A DNA stretch of 64,000 nucleotides from Mitsuokella multacida DSM 20544 (GCF_000155955.1 NZ_GG697141.2:754855-818854); one strand, 5' to 3'. Counted from the first letter of the stretch, positions 52,693-61,503 are shown. Made by a program: numbers and translations. The notes: generated by a model from the sequence alone, not told the origin.

Positions 52693-53752
52693 GCGCCGCC
52701 TCCTCATCTTCCGAGGCGGGCTTGGCCATGATCTGGATGTTCGATGGCGCTAAGCGGATGCCGACCTCCTTGCCCTGCTCGTGGCCCGTGATCGTCTGGA
52801 CGAGCCACGAGAAGCCGCCCGCCTCGATCGTGATGTCGTAGACCGTGCCCTTGAAGACGACGGAGCGGATGATGCCGCGGTACTGTCCTTCTTCCGGCGC
52901 ACAAATCTGGATGTCCTCGGGGCGGATCTGGACGTCGACGGGGACGTTTTCTCCGAAGCCCGTGTTGATGCACGGGATGTCTTTGCCGAGCAGGTGGACG
53001 AGCTTGTCGCGCACCATGATGCCGTCAATGATGTTGCTGTCGCCAATGAAGTCCGCGACGAAGGCGTTCTCCGGCTCGTTATAGACGCTCTCCGGCGTGC
53101 CGATCTGCTGGATCCAGCCCTGGTTCATGACGACGACCGTGTCCGACATCGAGAGCGCCTCCTCCTGGTCGTGCGTGACGAAGATGAAGGTGATGCCGAG
53201 CTCGCGCTTGATCTTGACGAGCTCGCGCTGCATGCTCTGGCGCAGCTTGAGGTCGAGGGCCGAGAGCGGCTCGTCGAGGAGCAGGACCTTCGGCTCGTTG
53301 ACGACGGCGCGCGCGATGGCGATGCGCTGCTGCTGGCCGCCCGAGAGCGCCGTGACGTCGGCGTGCTCATAGCCGTCGAGGTTGACGAGCTTCAGCGCGT
53401 ACTTGATCTTATCGCGGATGTAGGCGGCCGACTTGCCCTTGATTTTGAGGCCGAAGGCGATGTTCTCCGCGACATCCATGTTCGAGAACAGGGAATACTT
53501 CTGGAACACCGTATTGACCTGCCGCTTCTCCGGCGGCAGCTTCGTGATGTCCTGCCCGTCGAACAGGATGCGCCCCTTGTCGGGCAGCTCAAAGCCGCCA
53601 ATCAGGCGCAGTGTCGTCGTCTTGCCACAGCCCGACGGCCCCAAGAGCGTCAGGAATTCATTTTCGTGAATGGTCAGGTTCAGGTCCTCGAGGATCTGAC
53701 GGCTGCCATAGAACTTGTCGATATGCTCGAGTCTCAGCAATTCTTTCGCCAA
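52682..53752 (-). CDS. potA: Spermidine/putrescine ABC transporter ATP-binding protein
   Basis: A 356-residue ABC ATPase: Walker A GPSGCGKTTT, signature LSGGQQQR, Walker B VLLLDEPLSALD, then switch His in FVTHDQEEA, and a C-terminal TOBE domain (about 270-345) usual for PotA. It starts with TTG six bases after GGGGGAG. First gene of potABCD; together with the synthesis operon it gives this cell both supply routes for polyamines. Confidence 0.95.
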   Translation of the reverse strand: MAKELLRLEHIDKFYGSRQILEDLNLTIHENEFLTLLGPSGCGKTTTLRLIGGFELPDKGRILFDGQDITKLPPEKRQVNTVFQKYSLFSNMDVAENIAFGLKIKGKSAAYIRDKIKYALKLVNLDGYEHADVTALSGGQQQRIAIARAVVNEPKVLLLDEPLSALDLKLRQSMQRELVKIKRELGITFIFVTHDQEEALSMSDTVVVMNQGWIQQIGTPESVYNEPENAFVADFIGDSNIIDGIMVRDKLVHLLGKDIPCINTGFGENVPVDVQIRPEDIQICAPEEGQYRGIIRSVVFKGTVYDITIEAGGFSWLVQTITGHEQGKEVGIRLAPSNIQIMAKPASEDEEAAHDA

Positions 53753-53809
53753 TTTTCACTCCCCCATCTAAAAACCAACATAAAATATGCCCACAAAAAG
53801 GGCCCTTCT

Positions 53810-53839
53810 ATTTTAACATAGCAGTTCCCTTTGTTTCAA
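53810..53839 (-). promoter_or_regulatory. Promoter of potABCD
   Basis: TTGAAA (53834-53839) and TAAAAT (53810-53815), 18 bases apart, on the minus strand, about 60 bases before the TTG start. Confidence 0.6.
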
Positions 53840-53886
53840 TCGTATTGCTGTTAAGTTCCAGTAAAGGATGGTGTCCCAAACGCCGC

Positions 53887-55341
53887 TCAGGATTTCTGGC
53901 CGGCGAGCTCGTCCTCGGCAGCTTCACTCTCCCCCTGGTAGTCAATCTGCTCGCCCTTTTTCTCGAAGGTGACGACGTGCTCCTCGTAGTCGAAGCACTC
54001 CTCGGCGATGTCCTTGTTGAGCCAGAGCAGACAGATGAGGTTCGGGATGATCATGAGGCCGTTCATCGTGTCGGAGAAGTTCCAGACGACTTCGAGCGTC
54101 GTCGTCGCACCGACGAAGGTCACGAGCGAGAAAATGATGCGGTAGGCCATGATGACGGGGCGCTTCTCGATCAGGTACTCGAGAGCCTTCTCGCCGTAGT
54201 ACTCCCAGCCGAGGATGGTCGAGAAGGCAAAGAGCGCAATCGAGACGGAGACGATGAGCTTCGCGTACGGGCCGAAGACGGTCGAGAACGCGAGGATCGT
54301 CAGCTGCACGCCGGAGACGAGCTTGCCCGTCGCGGGGTCGACCGTGCCGAGCACGCCCGACGAGGCGATGACGAGGCCCGTGAGCATGCAGATGATCATC
54401 GTGTCGAAGAAAGTGCCCGTCATGTTGACGTAGCCCTGGCGCGAAGCGTGGTCCGTGCGGGCCGCGGCGGCCGCAATCGGCGCGGAGCCAAGGCCTGCCT
54501 CATTCGAGAAGACGCCGCGCGCGACGCCCCAGCGCATGGAGGTCAGCATCGAGGCGACGATGGAGCCGCCGATACCGCCCGCGACGGAGTCGACGGAAAA
54601 CGCCATGCGGAACATCTCCGCGATGCCTGCCGGCACGGCCTCGAAGTTGGCACAGATGACGACGATCGAGACGAGGAAGTAGAATGCGGCCATGACGGGC
54701 ACGATGATGCTCGAGACGAAGCCGATGCTGCGGATGCCGCGCACGAGGACGCTGAGCGCCATGATGGCGATAACGCCGCCAATGAGCCATGTCGGGATGC
54801 CGTAGCTGCTCGAGAGCGCGGCGGCAATGGAGTTGGCCTGCGTCATGTTGCCGATGCCGAACGACGCGAGCACGACGAAGAGCGAGAACAGGAAGGCGAG
54901 CGTGCGGCCGACGTACTTGTTCTTGATGCCGTTCTTCATCGCGTACATCGGGCCGCCGGCCATCTCGCCGACGCTGTTCGTCTCGCGGTACTTGACGGCC
55001 AGGACCGACTCACCGTACTTCGTCGAGAGGCCGAACGCCGCGCTGATCCACATCCAGACGAGCGCGCCCGGGCCGCCTAAGACCATGGCCGTCGCAACGC
55101 CGACGATGTTGCCCGTGCCGATCGTCGCCGACAGCGCCGTCATGAGCGACTGGAACGGCGAGATGTCGCCCGCGTGCTTGTCGCGCTTCGAGAAGACCAT
55201 GTGGATCGCGTAGCCGAGGTTGCGCCACGGCAGGAACTTCAGCCGCACGGTCAGGAAGATGCCCGTGCCGACGAGCAGCACCAGCATAACCGGGCCCCAG
55301 ACAAAATTGTTGACCTCCGCCAACAGCTTCGAGAAATCCAT
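53887..55341 (-). CDS. Sodium:alanine/glycine symporter (AGCS family)
   Basis: A 484-residue transporter with about eleven helices. Family features are TALSATIGTGNIVGVATAMVLGGPGALVWMW, read here as TALSATIGTGNIVGVATA, then GIKNKYVGRTLAF and GVFSNEAGLGSAPIAAAAA, which contribute the sodium and substrate sites. It imports alanine or glycine with sodium. The ATG at 55341 (MDFSKLL) has AAAGGG nine bases upstream. The gene has its own consensus promoter and a terminator-type leader. Confidence 0.93.
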   Translation of the reverse strand: MDFSKLLAEVNNFVWGPVMLVLLVGTGIFLTVRLKFLPWRNLGYAIHMVFSKRDKHAGDISPFQSLMTALSATIGTGNIVGVATAMVLGGPGALVWMWISAAFGLSTKYGESVLAVKYRETNSVGEMAGGPMYAMKNGIKNKYVGRTLAFLFSLFVVLASFGIGNMTQANSIAAALSSSYGIPTWLIGGVIAIMALSVLVRGIRSIGFVSSIIVPVMAAFYFLVSIVVICANFEAVPAGIAEMFRMAFSVDSVAGGIGGSIVASMLTSMRWGVARGVFSNEAGLGSAPIAAAAARTDHASRQGYVNMTGTFFDTMIICMLTGLVIASSGVLGTVDPATGKLVSGVQLTILAFSTVFGPYAKLIVSVSIALFAFSTILGWEYYGEKALEYLIEKRPVIMAYRIIFSLVTFVGATTTLEVVWNFSDTMNGLMIIPNLICLLWLNKDIAEECFDYEEHVVTFEKKGEQIDYQGESEAAEDELAGQKS

Positions 55342-55402
55342 GATACCCATCCCTTTCTGGTTCCGATAGATCAATGATGTAAAGATGATTCCCTAAAAAG
55401 AA

Positions 55403-55455
55403 AAAGCAATGTTGCCGGACCCATCCGCGGGGACTTCTCAAGCAACATTGCTTTG
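55403..55455 (-). terminator. Terminator-type hairpin in the AGCS leader
   Basis: A 13-bp perfect stem AAAGCAATGTTGC/GCAACATTGCTTT (55403-55415 with 55443-55455) encloses a 27-base loop with CCC/GGG potential. TTCTTTTTAG follows on the minus strand. The 5' arm begins at the predicted transcription start of the symporter gene; it also lies downstream of mgsA. Confidence 0.8.
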
Positions 55456-55462
55456 TGGATTA

Positions 55463-55491
55463 TTATAATTTATAATGGGATTATTGTCAAT
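55463..55491 (-). promoter_or_regulatory. Consensus promoter of the AGCS gene
   Basis: A perfect TTGACA (55486-55491), 17-base spacer and perfect TATAAT (55463-55468) on the minus strand. Confidence 0.85.
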
Positions 55492-55536
55492 CTTTATCCA
55501 TTATGTATACACAAGTGTACACAACCTATATCAGGA

Positions 55537-55935
55537 TCATGCCTGCTCGGCTGGCTCATCACCCTCGTGTGCGGCGGCGTAGGCCAGCAGGATGTGGGCG
55601 CTCTTGCGGTTCGTCGCGAGCGGCACGTCGTGGACGTCGCAGAGGCGCAGGAGCGCATTGATGTCCGGCTCGTGCGGCTGGGACGTCAGCGGGTCGCGCA
55701 GGAAGACGACGTAGTCGACTTCACCGACGGCGACGCGCGCGCCAATCTGCTGGTCGCCGCCGAGCGGGCCAGAGAGCATCGTCTCGACGCCGAGGCCGAA
55801 GGTGTCGTTGATCAGCGTTCCGGTCGTGCGCGTCGCGATCAGGTGGAACTTCGCGAGGAAGTCCTTGTGGTGGCCGACGAACTCGAGCATCTCGCTCTTC
55901 TTCTTGTCGTGGGCAATCAGGGCAATCGTTTTCAT
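55537..55935 (-). CDS. mgsA: Methylglyoxal synthase
   Basis: A 132-residue enzyme converting dihydroxyacetone phosphate to methylglyoxal and phosphate. It starts [14 protein letters not shown] and has the phosphate-binding TGTLI, the catalytic region [12 protein letters not shown], and [16 protein letters not shown] with the catalytic Asp and His. It is a bypass of lower glycolysis used under phosphate limitation. Length is normal. It stands alone between an intergenic region and the AGCS promoter. Confidence 0.95.
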   Translation of the reverse strand: MKTIALIAHDKKKSEMLEFVGHHKDFLAKFHLIATRTTGTLINDTFGLGVETMLSGPLGGDQQIGARVAVGEVDYVVFLRDPLTSQPHEPDINALLRLCDVHDVPLATNRKSAHILLAYAAAHEGDEPAEQA

Positions 55936-55991
55936 GGGTAATCATCCTTTCTAGAAACATTCTCCCCTATCATTTCGCCCTAGAACGCCAA

Positions 55992-56031
55992 AAATCCTGC
56001 TGCATCTGGAAATCCAGATGCGGCAGGATTT
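55992..56031 (-). terminator. Terminator of the OFA-type MFS gene
   Basis: A 17-bp nearly perfect hairpin (AAATCCTGC/GCAGGATTT outside, GCATCTGG/CCAGATGC inside) with TTTTTGG on the minus strand. Confidence 0.85.
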
Positions 56032-56045
56032 GCTGACCCCGGCGC

Positions 56046-56089
56046 CGCCAACCAAGCGTGACGCTATGCCTAGCGCCACGCGCCAACCA
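56046..56089. repeat. Small hairpin between 9-base direct repeats
   Basis: The direct repeat cgccaacca occurs at 56046-56054 and 56081-56089. The 26 bases between contain an 11-bp stem (one G-U) with a four-base loop. It lies between the MFS stop and its terminator. Confidence 0.6.
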
Positions 56090-56126
56090 TAGAGAGCCGG
56101 AGTCAAAGGGTTTGTCGATATAGAGA

Positions 56127-57264
56127 TTAAATTGCCGTGCGCGTCTCCTTCTTGCGCTGGCCATACTGCTTGAGCACGGCGGCGATGATGAAGTTGAGCA
56201 CGAAGCAGGCGGCGAAGAAGTAGAGCGAGGCCGTGTAGCCGCCCGTCTGTGCATGGAAGTACGAGACGATGGACGGGCCGGCGACGCCCGCGAGGCCCCA
56301 GGCCGTCAGGATGCGGCCGTGGATGGCGCTGAGCTGGCGCGTGCCGAAGATATCGGAGAGATAGGCCGGCATGCACGAGAAGCCACCGCCGTAGCAGCTG
56401 ATGATCAGCAACACGAGCAGCTCAAAGACGAAGGCTTCTCTCGTCTGGCCGAGCTGCCAGAACGCGAGGACCTCGAGCAGGAAGAAGAGCATGTAGACGC
56501 GGCCGCGGCCGATGTAGTCGGAGACCGTCGACCAGACGATGCGCCCGCCGCCGTTGAAGACGCCGATGATGCCGACCATCGACGCCGCAGGTGATGTTGA
56601 CGAAGAAGATCCACCAGAGCGAGGCGAACTGCCAGGTCTTGAGAGCCTCATTGGCCGTCACACCCTGCTGGATGTGCGTGACCTTGCCCGTGCTGTCCTT
56701 GAGGACGGGCGGCTTGAGGTACAGAGAGGACGCGCCCATGATGAGCATGTAGACGCAGCCGAGGATCAGGAAGTTGTTGACGAGGCCGACGGTCGCCGTC
56801 AGGTACTGCATGACCGGGCCCGCAATGAGTGCGGCGAAGCCAAAGCCCATGATGGCAAGCCTCGTCGCAAAGCCGCGATGGTCCGGGAAGTACTTGACGA
56901 GCGTCGAGACCGGCGTGATGTAGCCGACGCCGAGGCCGATGCCGCCGATGACGCCGTAGAAGAGATACAGGAGCGTCAGGCTCTGCGCCGCGATGGCGTA
57001 GGCCGTGCCGAGCATGCCCGTGCCGAAGAACGCCATGGCGATGAGGCCGCTCTTTTTCGGGCCAATCTTCTCGACGAAGCTGCCGAGGAAGCCGGCGGAA
57101 AAGCCGAGGAACAGGATGGCTAACGAGAAGGTCCAGGTCGTCTCGGCGAGCGAGAAGCCCATCTCCTTCATGATGGGGCGCGTCAGCACGCTCCATGCGT
57201 AGACGCTGCCGATCGAGATGTGGATCCCGACGGCGCTCAGTGCGATAAGCCAGCGATTTCTCAT
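56127..57264 (-). pseudogene. OFA-family MFS transporter (oxalate/formate or lactate), internal deletion
   Basis: The N-terminal 230 residues read MRNRWLIALSAVGIHISIGS to LWWIFFVNITCG. The C-terminal part reads ASMVGIIGVFNGGGRIVWS to the stop at 56127, but in another frame. The join lies near 56585. Intact OFA proteins have about 20-25 residues between those two conserved segments; these are absent. A deletion of about 70 bases therefore removed part of helix 7 and shifted the frame. Either the gene is broken or the assembly collapsed there. The start at 57264 has GGAGG eight bases upstream. A structured leader precedes it. Confidence 0.85.
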
Positions 57265-57312
57265 TTGATCTACCTCCAGAGATGCTCGGGGCATCTGCGG
57301 GGGTAGCAAAAA

Positions 57313-57420
57313 GACCGTCCGGAACAGATACCCTGCCCAGACGGTCGGCTGATCATGACATTGCAGGACATGTGGTCAATTCCACTCATCCGTCAGCCCT
57401 GCAAGGCTCTTTCTTTTTTC
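57313..57420 (-). promoter_or_regulatory. Riboswitch-like leader of the OFA transporter
   Basis: From a start near 57420 the RNA forms P1 TTGCAGG/CCTGCAA (57398-57404 with 57361-57367) around an internal loop and P2 GTGG/CCAC (57382-57385 with 57372-57375). GACGG in the internal loop (57390-57394) can pair with CCGTC (57340-57344), which is also the 5' arm of the intrinsic terminator (57313-57346, then TTTTT). The segment CCGTCTGGGCA resembles the 3' CCGCCTGGGC signature of ZTP riboswitches, and P2 resembles theirs, but the GGGGAGCG element is not found. Confidence 0.65.
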
Positions 57421-57426
57421 ACTTTC

Positions 57427-57455
57427 ATTATAAGAGCCCCGCGGGGCGGCGTCAA
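57427..57455 (-). promoter_or_regulatory. Promoter of the OFA transporter
   Basis: TTGACG (57450-57455), 17-base spacer, TATAAT (57427-57432) on the minus strand. Confidence 0.8.
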
Positions 57456-57486
57456 GTTAGAAATCTCACAGAATAGAAATTTTCTG

Positions 57487-57915
57487 TTACGGCTGCTTCT
57501 GCTCCTTCTGGTAAGCCGTGCGGGCGAGCTCAGCGCGCAGGCCTTCGTAGAACTGCACGAGGCCGCTCGTGATGCTCTCGCGCACGTCCTTGTCGATCTT
57601 GGACTTCTTCTTGAGCTCGCGCGTCGTCTCAATGATGTTGCCGATGGTCAGGATGTAGTTGTACTCCTCCTCGAGCACGGAGGCGGCATCGAGCGGCGGC
57701 AGGCAGCTGACCTCCTTGGCGAGCTCGTCATACTCGGCCGAGAGCGCGCGCAGATTCTTCTTCTGCGTCAGCGCGAGGTCGAGGTTCTCCTCCGTCACGC
57801 GCGCGAGGCCCGCGTTCATCTTGTCGCGCAGGGCGTGCATCTTCTGGATGCGCTTCTGGAGCTGCGCGAGCGCGCGCCCCGTCCGGCGCTGCTCCGGTGT
57901 CATCTCATTTGTCAT
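57487..57915 (-). CDS. Coiled-coil protein of unknown function
   Basis: A 142-residue, strongly helical and charged protein without signal peptide or membrane segment. Residues about 10-60 (EQRRTGRALAQLQKRIQK onwards) and 65-125 show heptad-like spacing of Leu, Ile and Val, suggesting an antiparallel coiled coil. Only one Cys. I recognise no family. The start has ggaaag ten bases upstream. It lies between the his operon terminator and the OFA leader, on the same strand. A short promoter-like signal precedes it, so it may be its own transcript. Confidence 0.7.
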   Translation of the reverse strand: MTNEMTPEQRRTGRALAQLQKRIQKMHALRDKMNAGLARVTEENLDLALTQKKNLRALSAEYDELAKEVSCLPPLDAASVLEEEYNYILTIGNIIETTRELKKKSKIDKDVRESITSGLVQFYEGLRAELARTAYQKEQKQP

Positions 57916-57954
57916 ACGTCTTTCCTTTCCAGTCTATCACTTGCCACCCATGAA

Positions 57955-57981
57955 AAAGCCCCCGGTGACCCGAGGGACTTT
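57955..57981 (-). terminator. Terminator after the his operon
   Basis: Stem AAAGTCCCTCGG/CCGGGGGCTTT (57970-57981 with 57955-57965, one mismatch) followed by TTTTTC on the minus strand, 53 bases after the hisIE stop and upstream of the coiled-coil gene. Confidence 0.82.
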
Positions 57982-57993
57982 GCAAACGAGTAT

Positions 57994-58023
57994 AGTATAC
58001 CACAGGCGCAGCTGCCACTGCAA
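57994..58023 (-). promoter_or_regulatory. Possible promoter of the coiled-coil gene
   Basis: TTGCAG (58018-58023) and TATACT (57994-57999), 18 bases apart on the minus strand. It is placed between the hisIE stop and the terminator hairpin. The -35 match is poor. Confidence 0.4.
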
Positions 58024-58033
58024 TCGGACAGCA

Positions 58034-58759
58034 TCAGAGGTCTGGGCGCACGCCGGTCTTGCCGGTGAACTTGTGGTAAGCAGCGCCCTTCCGGCGGCCC
58101 ATGAGCTCGGCGAAGAGCTCTTCTGGCGAGATGTTGTGGTAGGCGAGCAAGACGAGGCAGTGGTACCAGAGGTCGCCCATCTCGTAGACGACATCCTTGC
58201 GGACGTTGTTCTTCGAGGCGATGATCGTCTCGACGGCTTCCTCACCGACTTTCTTCAAGATCTTGTCCTGGCCCTTCTCGAAGAGGTAGTTCGTGTACGA
58301 GCCCTCGACCGGGTTGAGGCGACGGTCCTGGATGACGTTGTAGAGGTCGTAGAGGACTTCGGCGAGGTCGGCCTTCTTCTCCGGCGGCACGACGGCGATG
58401 CCCTTCTCCTCCCCGCCCATGAGCTTGCGGCCGCTGAAGCAGGTGTAGGTGCCCGTGTGGCAGGCGACGCCCGTCTGATGCACGCGCACGAGCAAGGTGT
58501 CGCCGTCGCAGTCGTAGGAGATCTCCTTGACCTTCTGGACGTTGCCGGATGTCTCGCCCTTCTGCCAGAGCTTCTGGCGGCTGCGGCTGAAGAACCAGGT
58601 GTAGCCCGTCTCGAGCGTCTTCTTGAGGGATTCCTCGTTCATGTAGGCCAGCATGAGGACCTGGCCGTTCTCCTCCTGCACGACGGCGGGCACGAGGCCC
58701 TTCTCGTCGAATTTGACCATCGAGATGTCAATCGCATTTGCATTTTCGGTATTTGCCAT
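58034..58759 (-). CDS. hisIE: Bifunctional phosphoribosyl-AMP cyclohydrolase/phosphoribosyl-ATP pyrophosphatase
   Basis: A 241-residue fusion. The HisI part (about 15-125) contains [43 protein letters not shown] and the zinc ligands in [12 protein letters not shown]. The HisE part (about 140-235) contains [21 protein letters not shown] and [10 protein letters not shown]. It catalyses histidine steps 2 and 3. It is last in the his operon; its ATG overlaps the hisF stop (TAATG). Confidence 0.96.
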   Translation of the reverse strand: MANTENANAIDISMVKFDEKGLVPAVVQEENGQVLMLAYMNEESLKKTLETGYTWFFSRSRQKLWQKGETSGNVQKVKEISYDCDGDTLLVRVHQTGVACHTGTYTCFSGRKLMGGEEKGIAVVPPEKKADLAEVLYDLYNVIQDRRLNPVEGSYTNYLFEKGQDKILKKVGEEAVETIIASKNNVRKDVVYEMGDLWYHCLVLLAYHNISPEELFAELMGRRKGAAYHKFTGKTGVRPDL

Positions 58760-59517
58760 TAGAATCGAACCTCCACTCCGCGGGATTGCAGGTATTCCTT
58801 GACCTGACGCACGGTGAACTGGCCGTAGTGGAAGACGGACGCTGCGAGCACGGCGTCGGCATGGCCGAGGGTCAGCACGTCGTAGAAGTGCTCGAGCTTG
58901 CCGGCGCCGCCCGAGGCGATGACCGGCACGTTGACGGCGTCGGAGACGGCGCGCGTCAGCTCAATGTCGTAGCCGTCCTTCGTGCCGTCGGCGTCCATAC
59001 TCGTCAAGAGGATCTCACCGGCGCCGAGCGCGACGGCCTTCTTGACCCACTCGAGGCAGTCGAGGCCCGTCGGCGTGCGGCCGCCGTTGACGTAGACCTC
59101 CCAGCGGTGGTTGCCCGCGCGGCGCGCATCGACGGCGAGCACCATGCACTGGCGGCCGAACTTCTCCGCGCCTTCCTTGAGGAGACCCGGATTCTTGACG
59201 GCTGCGGTATTCAGCGACGTCTTATCGGCACCGGCCTTGAGCATGCGGCGCATGTCCTCGACCGTGCGGATGCCGCCGCCGACCGTGAACGGGATGAAGA
59301 CCTTCGAGGCGCAGTCGCGCGCGACGTTGACCATCGTGCCGCGGTTGTCGCTCGAGGCCGTGATATCGAGGAAGACGAGCTCATCCGCCCGTTCCTCGTC
59401 GTAGCGGGCAGCGAGCTCGACGGGATCGCCCGCGTCGCGCAGTCCGACAAAGTTCGTGCCCTTGACGACGCGCCCGTCCTTGACATCAAGACAAGGGATA
59501 ATGCGTTTCGTATACAT
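58759..59517 (-). CDS. hisF: Imidazole glycerol phosphate synthase, cyclase subunit
   Basis: A 252-residue TIM barrel beginning [20 protein letters not shown] (catalytic Asp in CLDV), with [29 protein letters not shown] (second catalytic Asp) and [13 protein letters not shown]. It uses ammonia delivered by HisH to form IGP and AICAR. Sits beside hisA in the usual order. Confidence 0.97.
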   Translation of the reverse strand: MYTKRIIPCLDVKDGRVVKGTNFVGLRDAGDPVELAARYDEERADELVFLDITASSDNRGTMVNVARDCASKVFIPFTVGGGIRTVEDMRRMLKAGADKTSLNTAAVKNPGLLKEGAEKFGRQCMVLAVDARRAGNHRWEVYVNGGRTPTGLDCLEWVKKAVALGAGEILLTSMDADGTKDGYDIELTRAVSDAVNVPVIASGGAGKLEHFYDVLTLGHADAVLAASVFHYGQFTVRQVKEYLQSRGVEVRF

Positions 59518-59522
59518 CTATT

Positions 59523-60254
59523 TTAGCCCTCCTTCGCCGCGATTTCAATAGCCTCCGCGAGGTCCAGAGTCCCCATGTAGATGGACTTGCCGACGATGAC
59601 GCCCTCGATGCCAGCCTTCTCGTAGGGCTTCAGGGCCTCGATGTCGGCGATGGACTTGACGCCGCCCGAGGCGACGACGGCGACGCCGCTCTCGCGCGCG
59701 AGCTTGGCCGTCGCCTCGACGTTGACACCTGCGAGCGTGCCGTCGCGCGAGATGTCCGTGTAGATGATCGTCTTGACGCCGGCCTTCTTCATCTCCTTGG
59801 CGAGCGCCGTGGCCTCGACGTCACCCGAGACGCCCCAGCCATCGACGGCGACGATGCCGTCCTTGGCGTCGATGCCGACGACGATGCGGTCGCCGTACTT
59901 CGCGCAGGCCGTCTTGACGAGCTCGGGATCGCGCACGGCGACGGAGCCGAGGATGACGCGGCGCACGCCAAGCGCGAGGACCTCGTCGATGCTCTCCAGC
60001 GTGCGGATGCCGCCGCCGAGCTCGACAGGGATATCGACGGCCGCAAGGATGGCCTTGACCGTCGCAAGGTTCTGCGGTCTGCCGGCCAGCGCGCCGTCGA
60101 GGTCGACGAGGTGCAGGAACTGGGCGCCCTGCGTCTGCCACTTCTTCGCCATCTCCTCTGGCTTGTCCGAGAAGACCGTCTCCTTGGCAAAGTCGCCCTT
60201 CAAGAGGCGCACGCACTTGCCGCCGCGGATGTCGATTGCTGGGAATATGATCAT
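59523..60254 (-). CDS. hisA: Phosphoribosylformimino-5-aminoimidazole carboxamide ribotide isomerase
   Basis: A 243-residue TIM barrel beginning MIIFPAIDIRGGKCVRLLKG, with LHLVDLDGA, VELGGGIRTLE, YTDISRDGTLAG and VVASGGVKSI. It opens the ribose ring in the fourth histidine step. Twelve residues shorter at the end than none of the usual members: length is normal. It is five bases before hisF. Confidence 0.96.
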   Translation of the reverse strand: MIIFPAIDIRGGKCVRLLKGDFAKETVFSDKPEEMAKKWQTQGAQFLHLVDLDGALAGRPQNLATVKAILAAVDIPVELGGGIRTLESIDEVLALGVRRVILGSVAVRDPELVKTACAKYGDRIVVGIDAKDGIVAVDGWGVSGDVEATALAKEMKKAGVKTIIYTDISRDGTLAGVNVEATAKLARESGVAVVASGGVKSIADIEALKPYEKAGIEGVIVGKSIYMGTLDLAEAIEIAAKEG

Positions 60255-60269
60255 GGGATTCTCCTCTTC

Positions 60270-60881
60270 TTAACCTTCAACAAAATTCTTCAGGATGGCG
60301 AGGCCGACGTCACCGGACTTCTCCGGGTGGAACTGCGTGGCCTGGATGTTGCCGCAAGCGATGGCGGCCGTCAGCTGCTCGCCGTACTCCGTCGTGGCTG
60401 TGATGACGCTCGCATCCTCCGGCACGGCATGGTAGCTGTGCACGAAGTAGACGTAGGGCTTCTCTGAGAGACCTTGGAAGAGGTCGAGCTTCTCGCGCGG
60501 CTCGCGGACCTTGATGGAGTTCCAGCCCATGTGCGGGACCTTGAGGCCCGGCGCCTGGATCTTCTTCACCATGCCGTGGATGAGGCCGAGACCTTTTGCC
60601 CCCGGGCTCTCCTCGCTGCCGTCGAAGAGGACCTGCAGGCCGACGCAGATGCCGAGCAGCGGCTTGCCGGCGGCGACCGACTCCTTGAGCACGGGAATCA
60701 GGCCGCTCTCTTCGAGGTTCTTCATGCAGTCGCCAAAGGCGCCGACGCCCGGCAGCACGATCTTCGCGGCCTCGCGGATCACGCTTTCGTCACTCGTCAC
60801 GCGGACGTCCGCGCCGAGCGCGACGAACGCCTTCTCGGCACTGAAGAGATTGCCGACGCCGTAATCAATGATTGCAATCAT
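60270..60881 (-). CDS. hisH: Imidazole glycerol phosphate synthase, glutaminase subunit
   Basis: A 203-residue class I glutamine amidotransferase. The nucleophile Cys is in PLLGICVGLQVLF and the catalytic His/Glu in ATQFHPEKSGDVG. It starts MIAIIDYGVGNLFSAEKAF, typical of HisH. It produces ammonia for HisF. It lies 15 bases before hisA. Confidence 0.96.
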   Translation of the reverse strand: MIAIIDYGVGNLFSAEKAFVALGADVRVTSDESVIREAAKIVLPGVGAFGDCMKNLEESGLIPVLKESVAAGKPLLGICVGLQVLFDGSEESPGAKGLGLIHGMVKKIQAPGLKVPHMGWNSIKVREPREKLDLFQGLSEKPYVYFVHSYHAVPEDASVITATTEYGEQLTAAIACGNIQATQFHPEKSGDVGLAILKNFVEG

Positions 60882-60912
60882 GGGATACTCCTCCTAACTA
60901 TCGGGCACGGGC

Positions 60913-61503
60913 TCAGAGCGAGCCCTTCGTCGACGGGATGCCATCGACGCGCGGGTCCTTCTCGACGGCGATGCGCAGGGCGTGGCCGAGCGCCTTGAAG
61001 ATGGCCTCGACTTTGTGGTGCGAGTTCTTGCCGTAGAGCACGCGGACGTGCAGGGTGATGCCGGCGTTGACGGCGAAGGCGCGCAGGAATTCCTCCGTGA
61101 GCTCCGTGTCGTAGCCGCCGATCATCGGGGCCATCTCACCGCCGTCGTAGACGAGGAACGGGCGGCCGCTGATGTCAAGTGAGACGAAGGCCAGCGCCTC
61201 GTCCATCGGCAGGTAGAACGTGCCGTAGCGGCGGATGCCCTTCTTGTCGCCGATGGCCTGCTTGAACGCCTGGCCGAGCGTGATGCCGATGTCCTCGACG
61301 GAGTGGTGGCCGTCGACGTCGATGTCGCCGTCACAGGCCAGCGTGAGGTCCATGAGGCCGTGGGCCGTCATGAGGTTGAGCATGTGGTCGAAAAAGCCGA
61401 TGCCCGAGTCGATGACGCCGTGGCCATTGCCATCGAGATTTAAGATGAGCTTGACGCTCGTTTCTGCCGTCTTGCGCTCGACGGTCGCTGTGCGGATGCT
61501 CAT
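60913..61503 (-). CDS. hisB: Imidazoleglycerol-phosphate dehydratase
   Basis: A 196-residue monofunctional enzyme with the two manganese-binding motifs DGHHSVEDIG and KNSHHKVEAIFKA, and the start TATVERKTAETSVKLIL. It dehydrates IGP to imidazole acetol phosphate. Its ATG overlaps the hisC stop by four bases. Confidence 0.97.
   Translation of the reverse strand: MSIRTATVERKTAETSVKLILNLDGNGHGVIDSGIGFFDHMLNLMTAHGLMDLTLACDGDIDVDGHHSVEDIGITLGQAFKQAIGDKKGIRRYGTFYLPMDEALAFVSLDISGRPFLVYDGGEMAPMIGGYDTELTEEFLRAFAVNAGITLHVRVLYGKNSHHKVEAIFKALGHALRIAVEKDPRVDGIPSTKGSL

Noticed and set aside
55403-55455. T-box leader before the symporter
   Set aside because: The GGATGGGTCCGG stretch only loosely recalls the T-box core. 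The leader is far too short and has no specifier stem.
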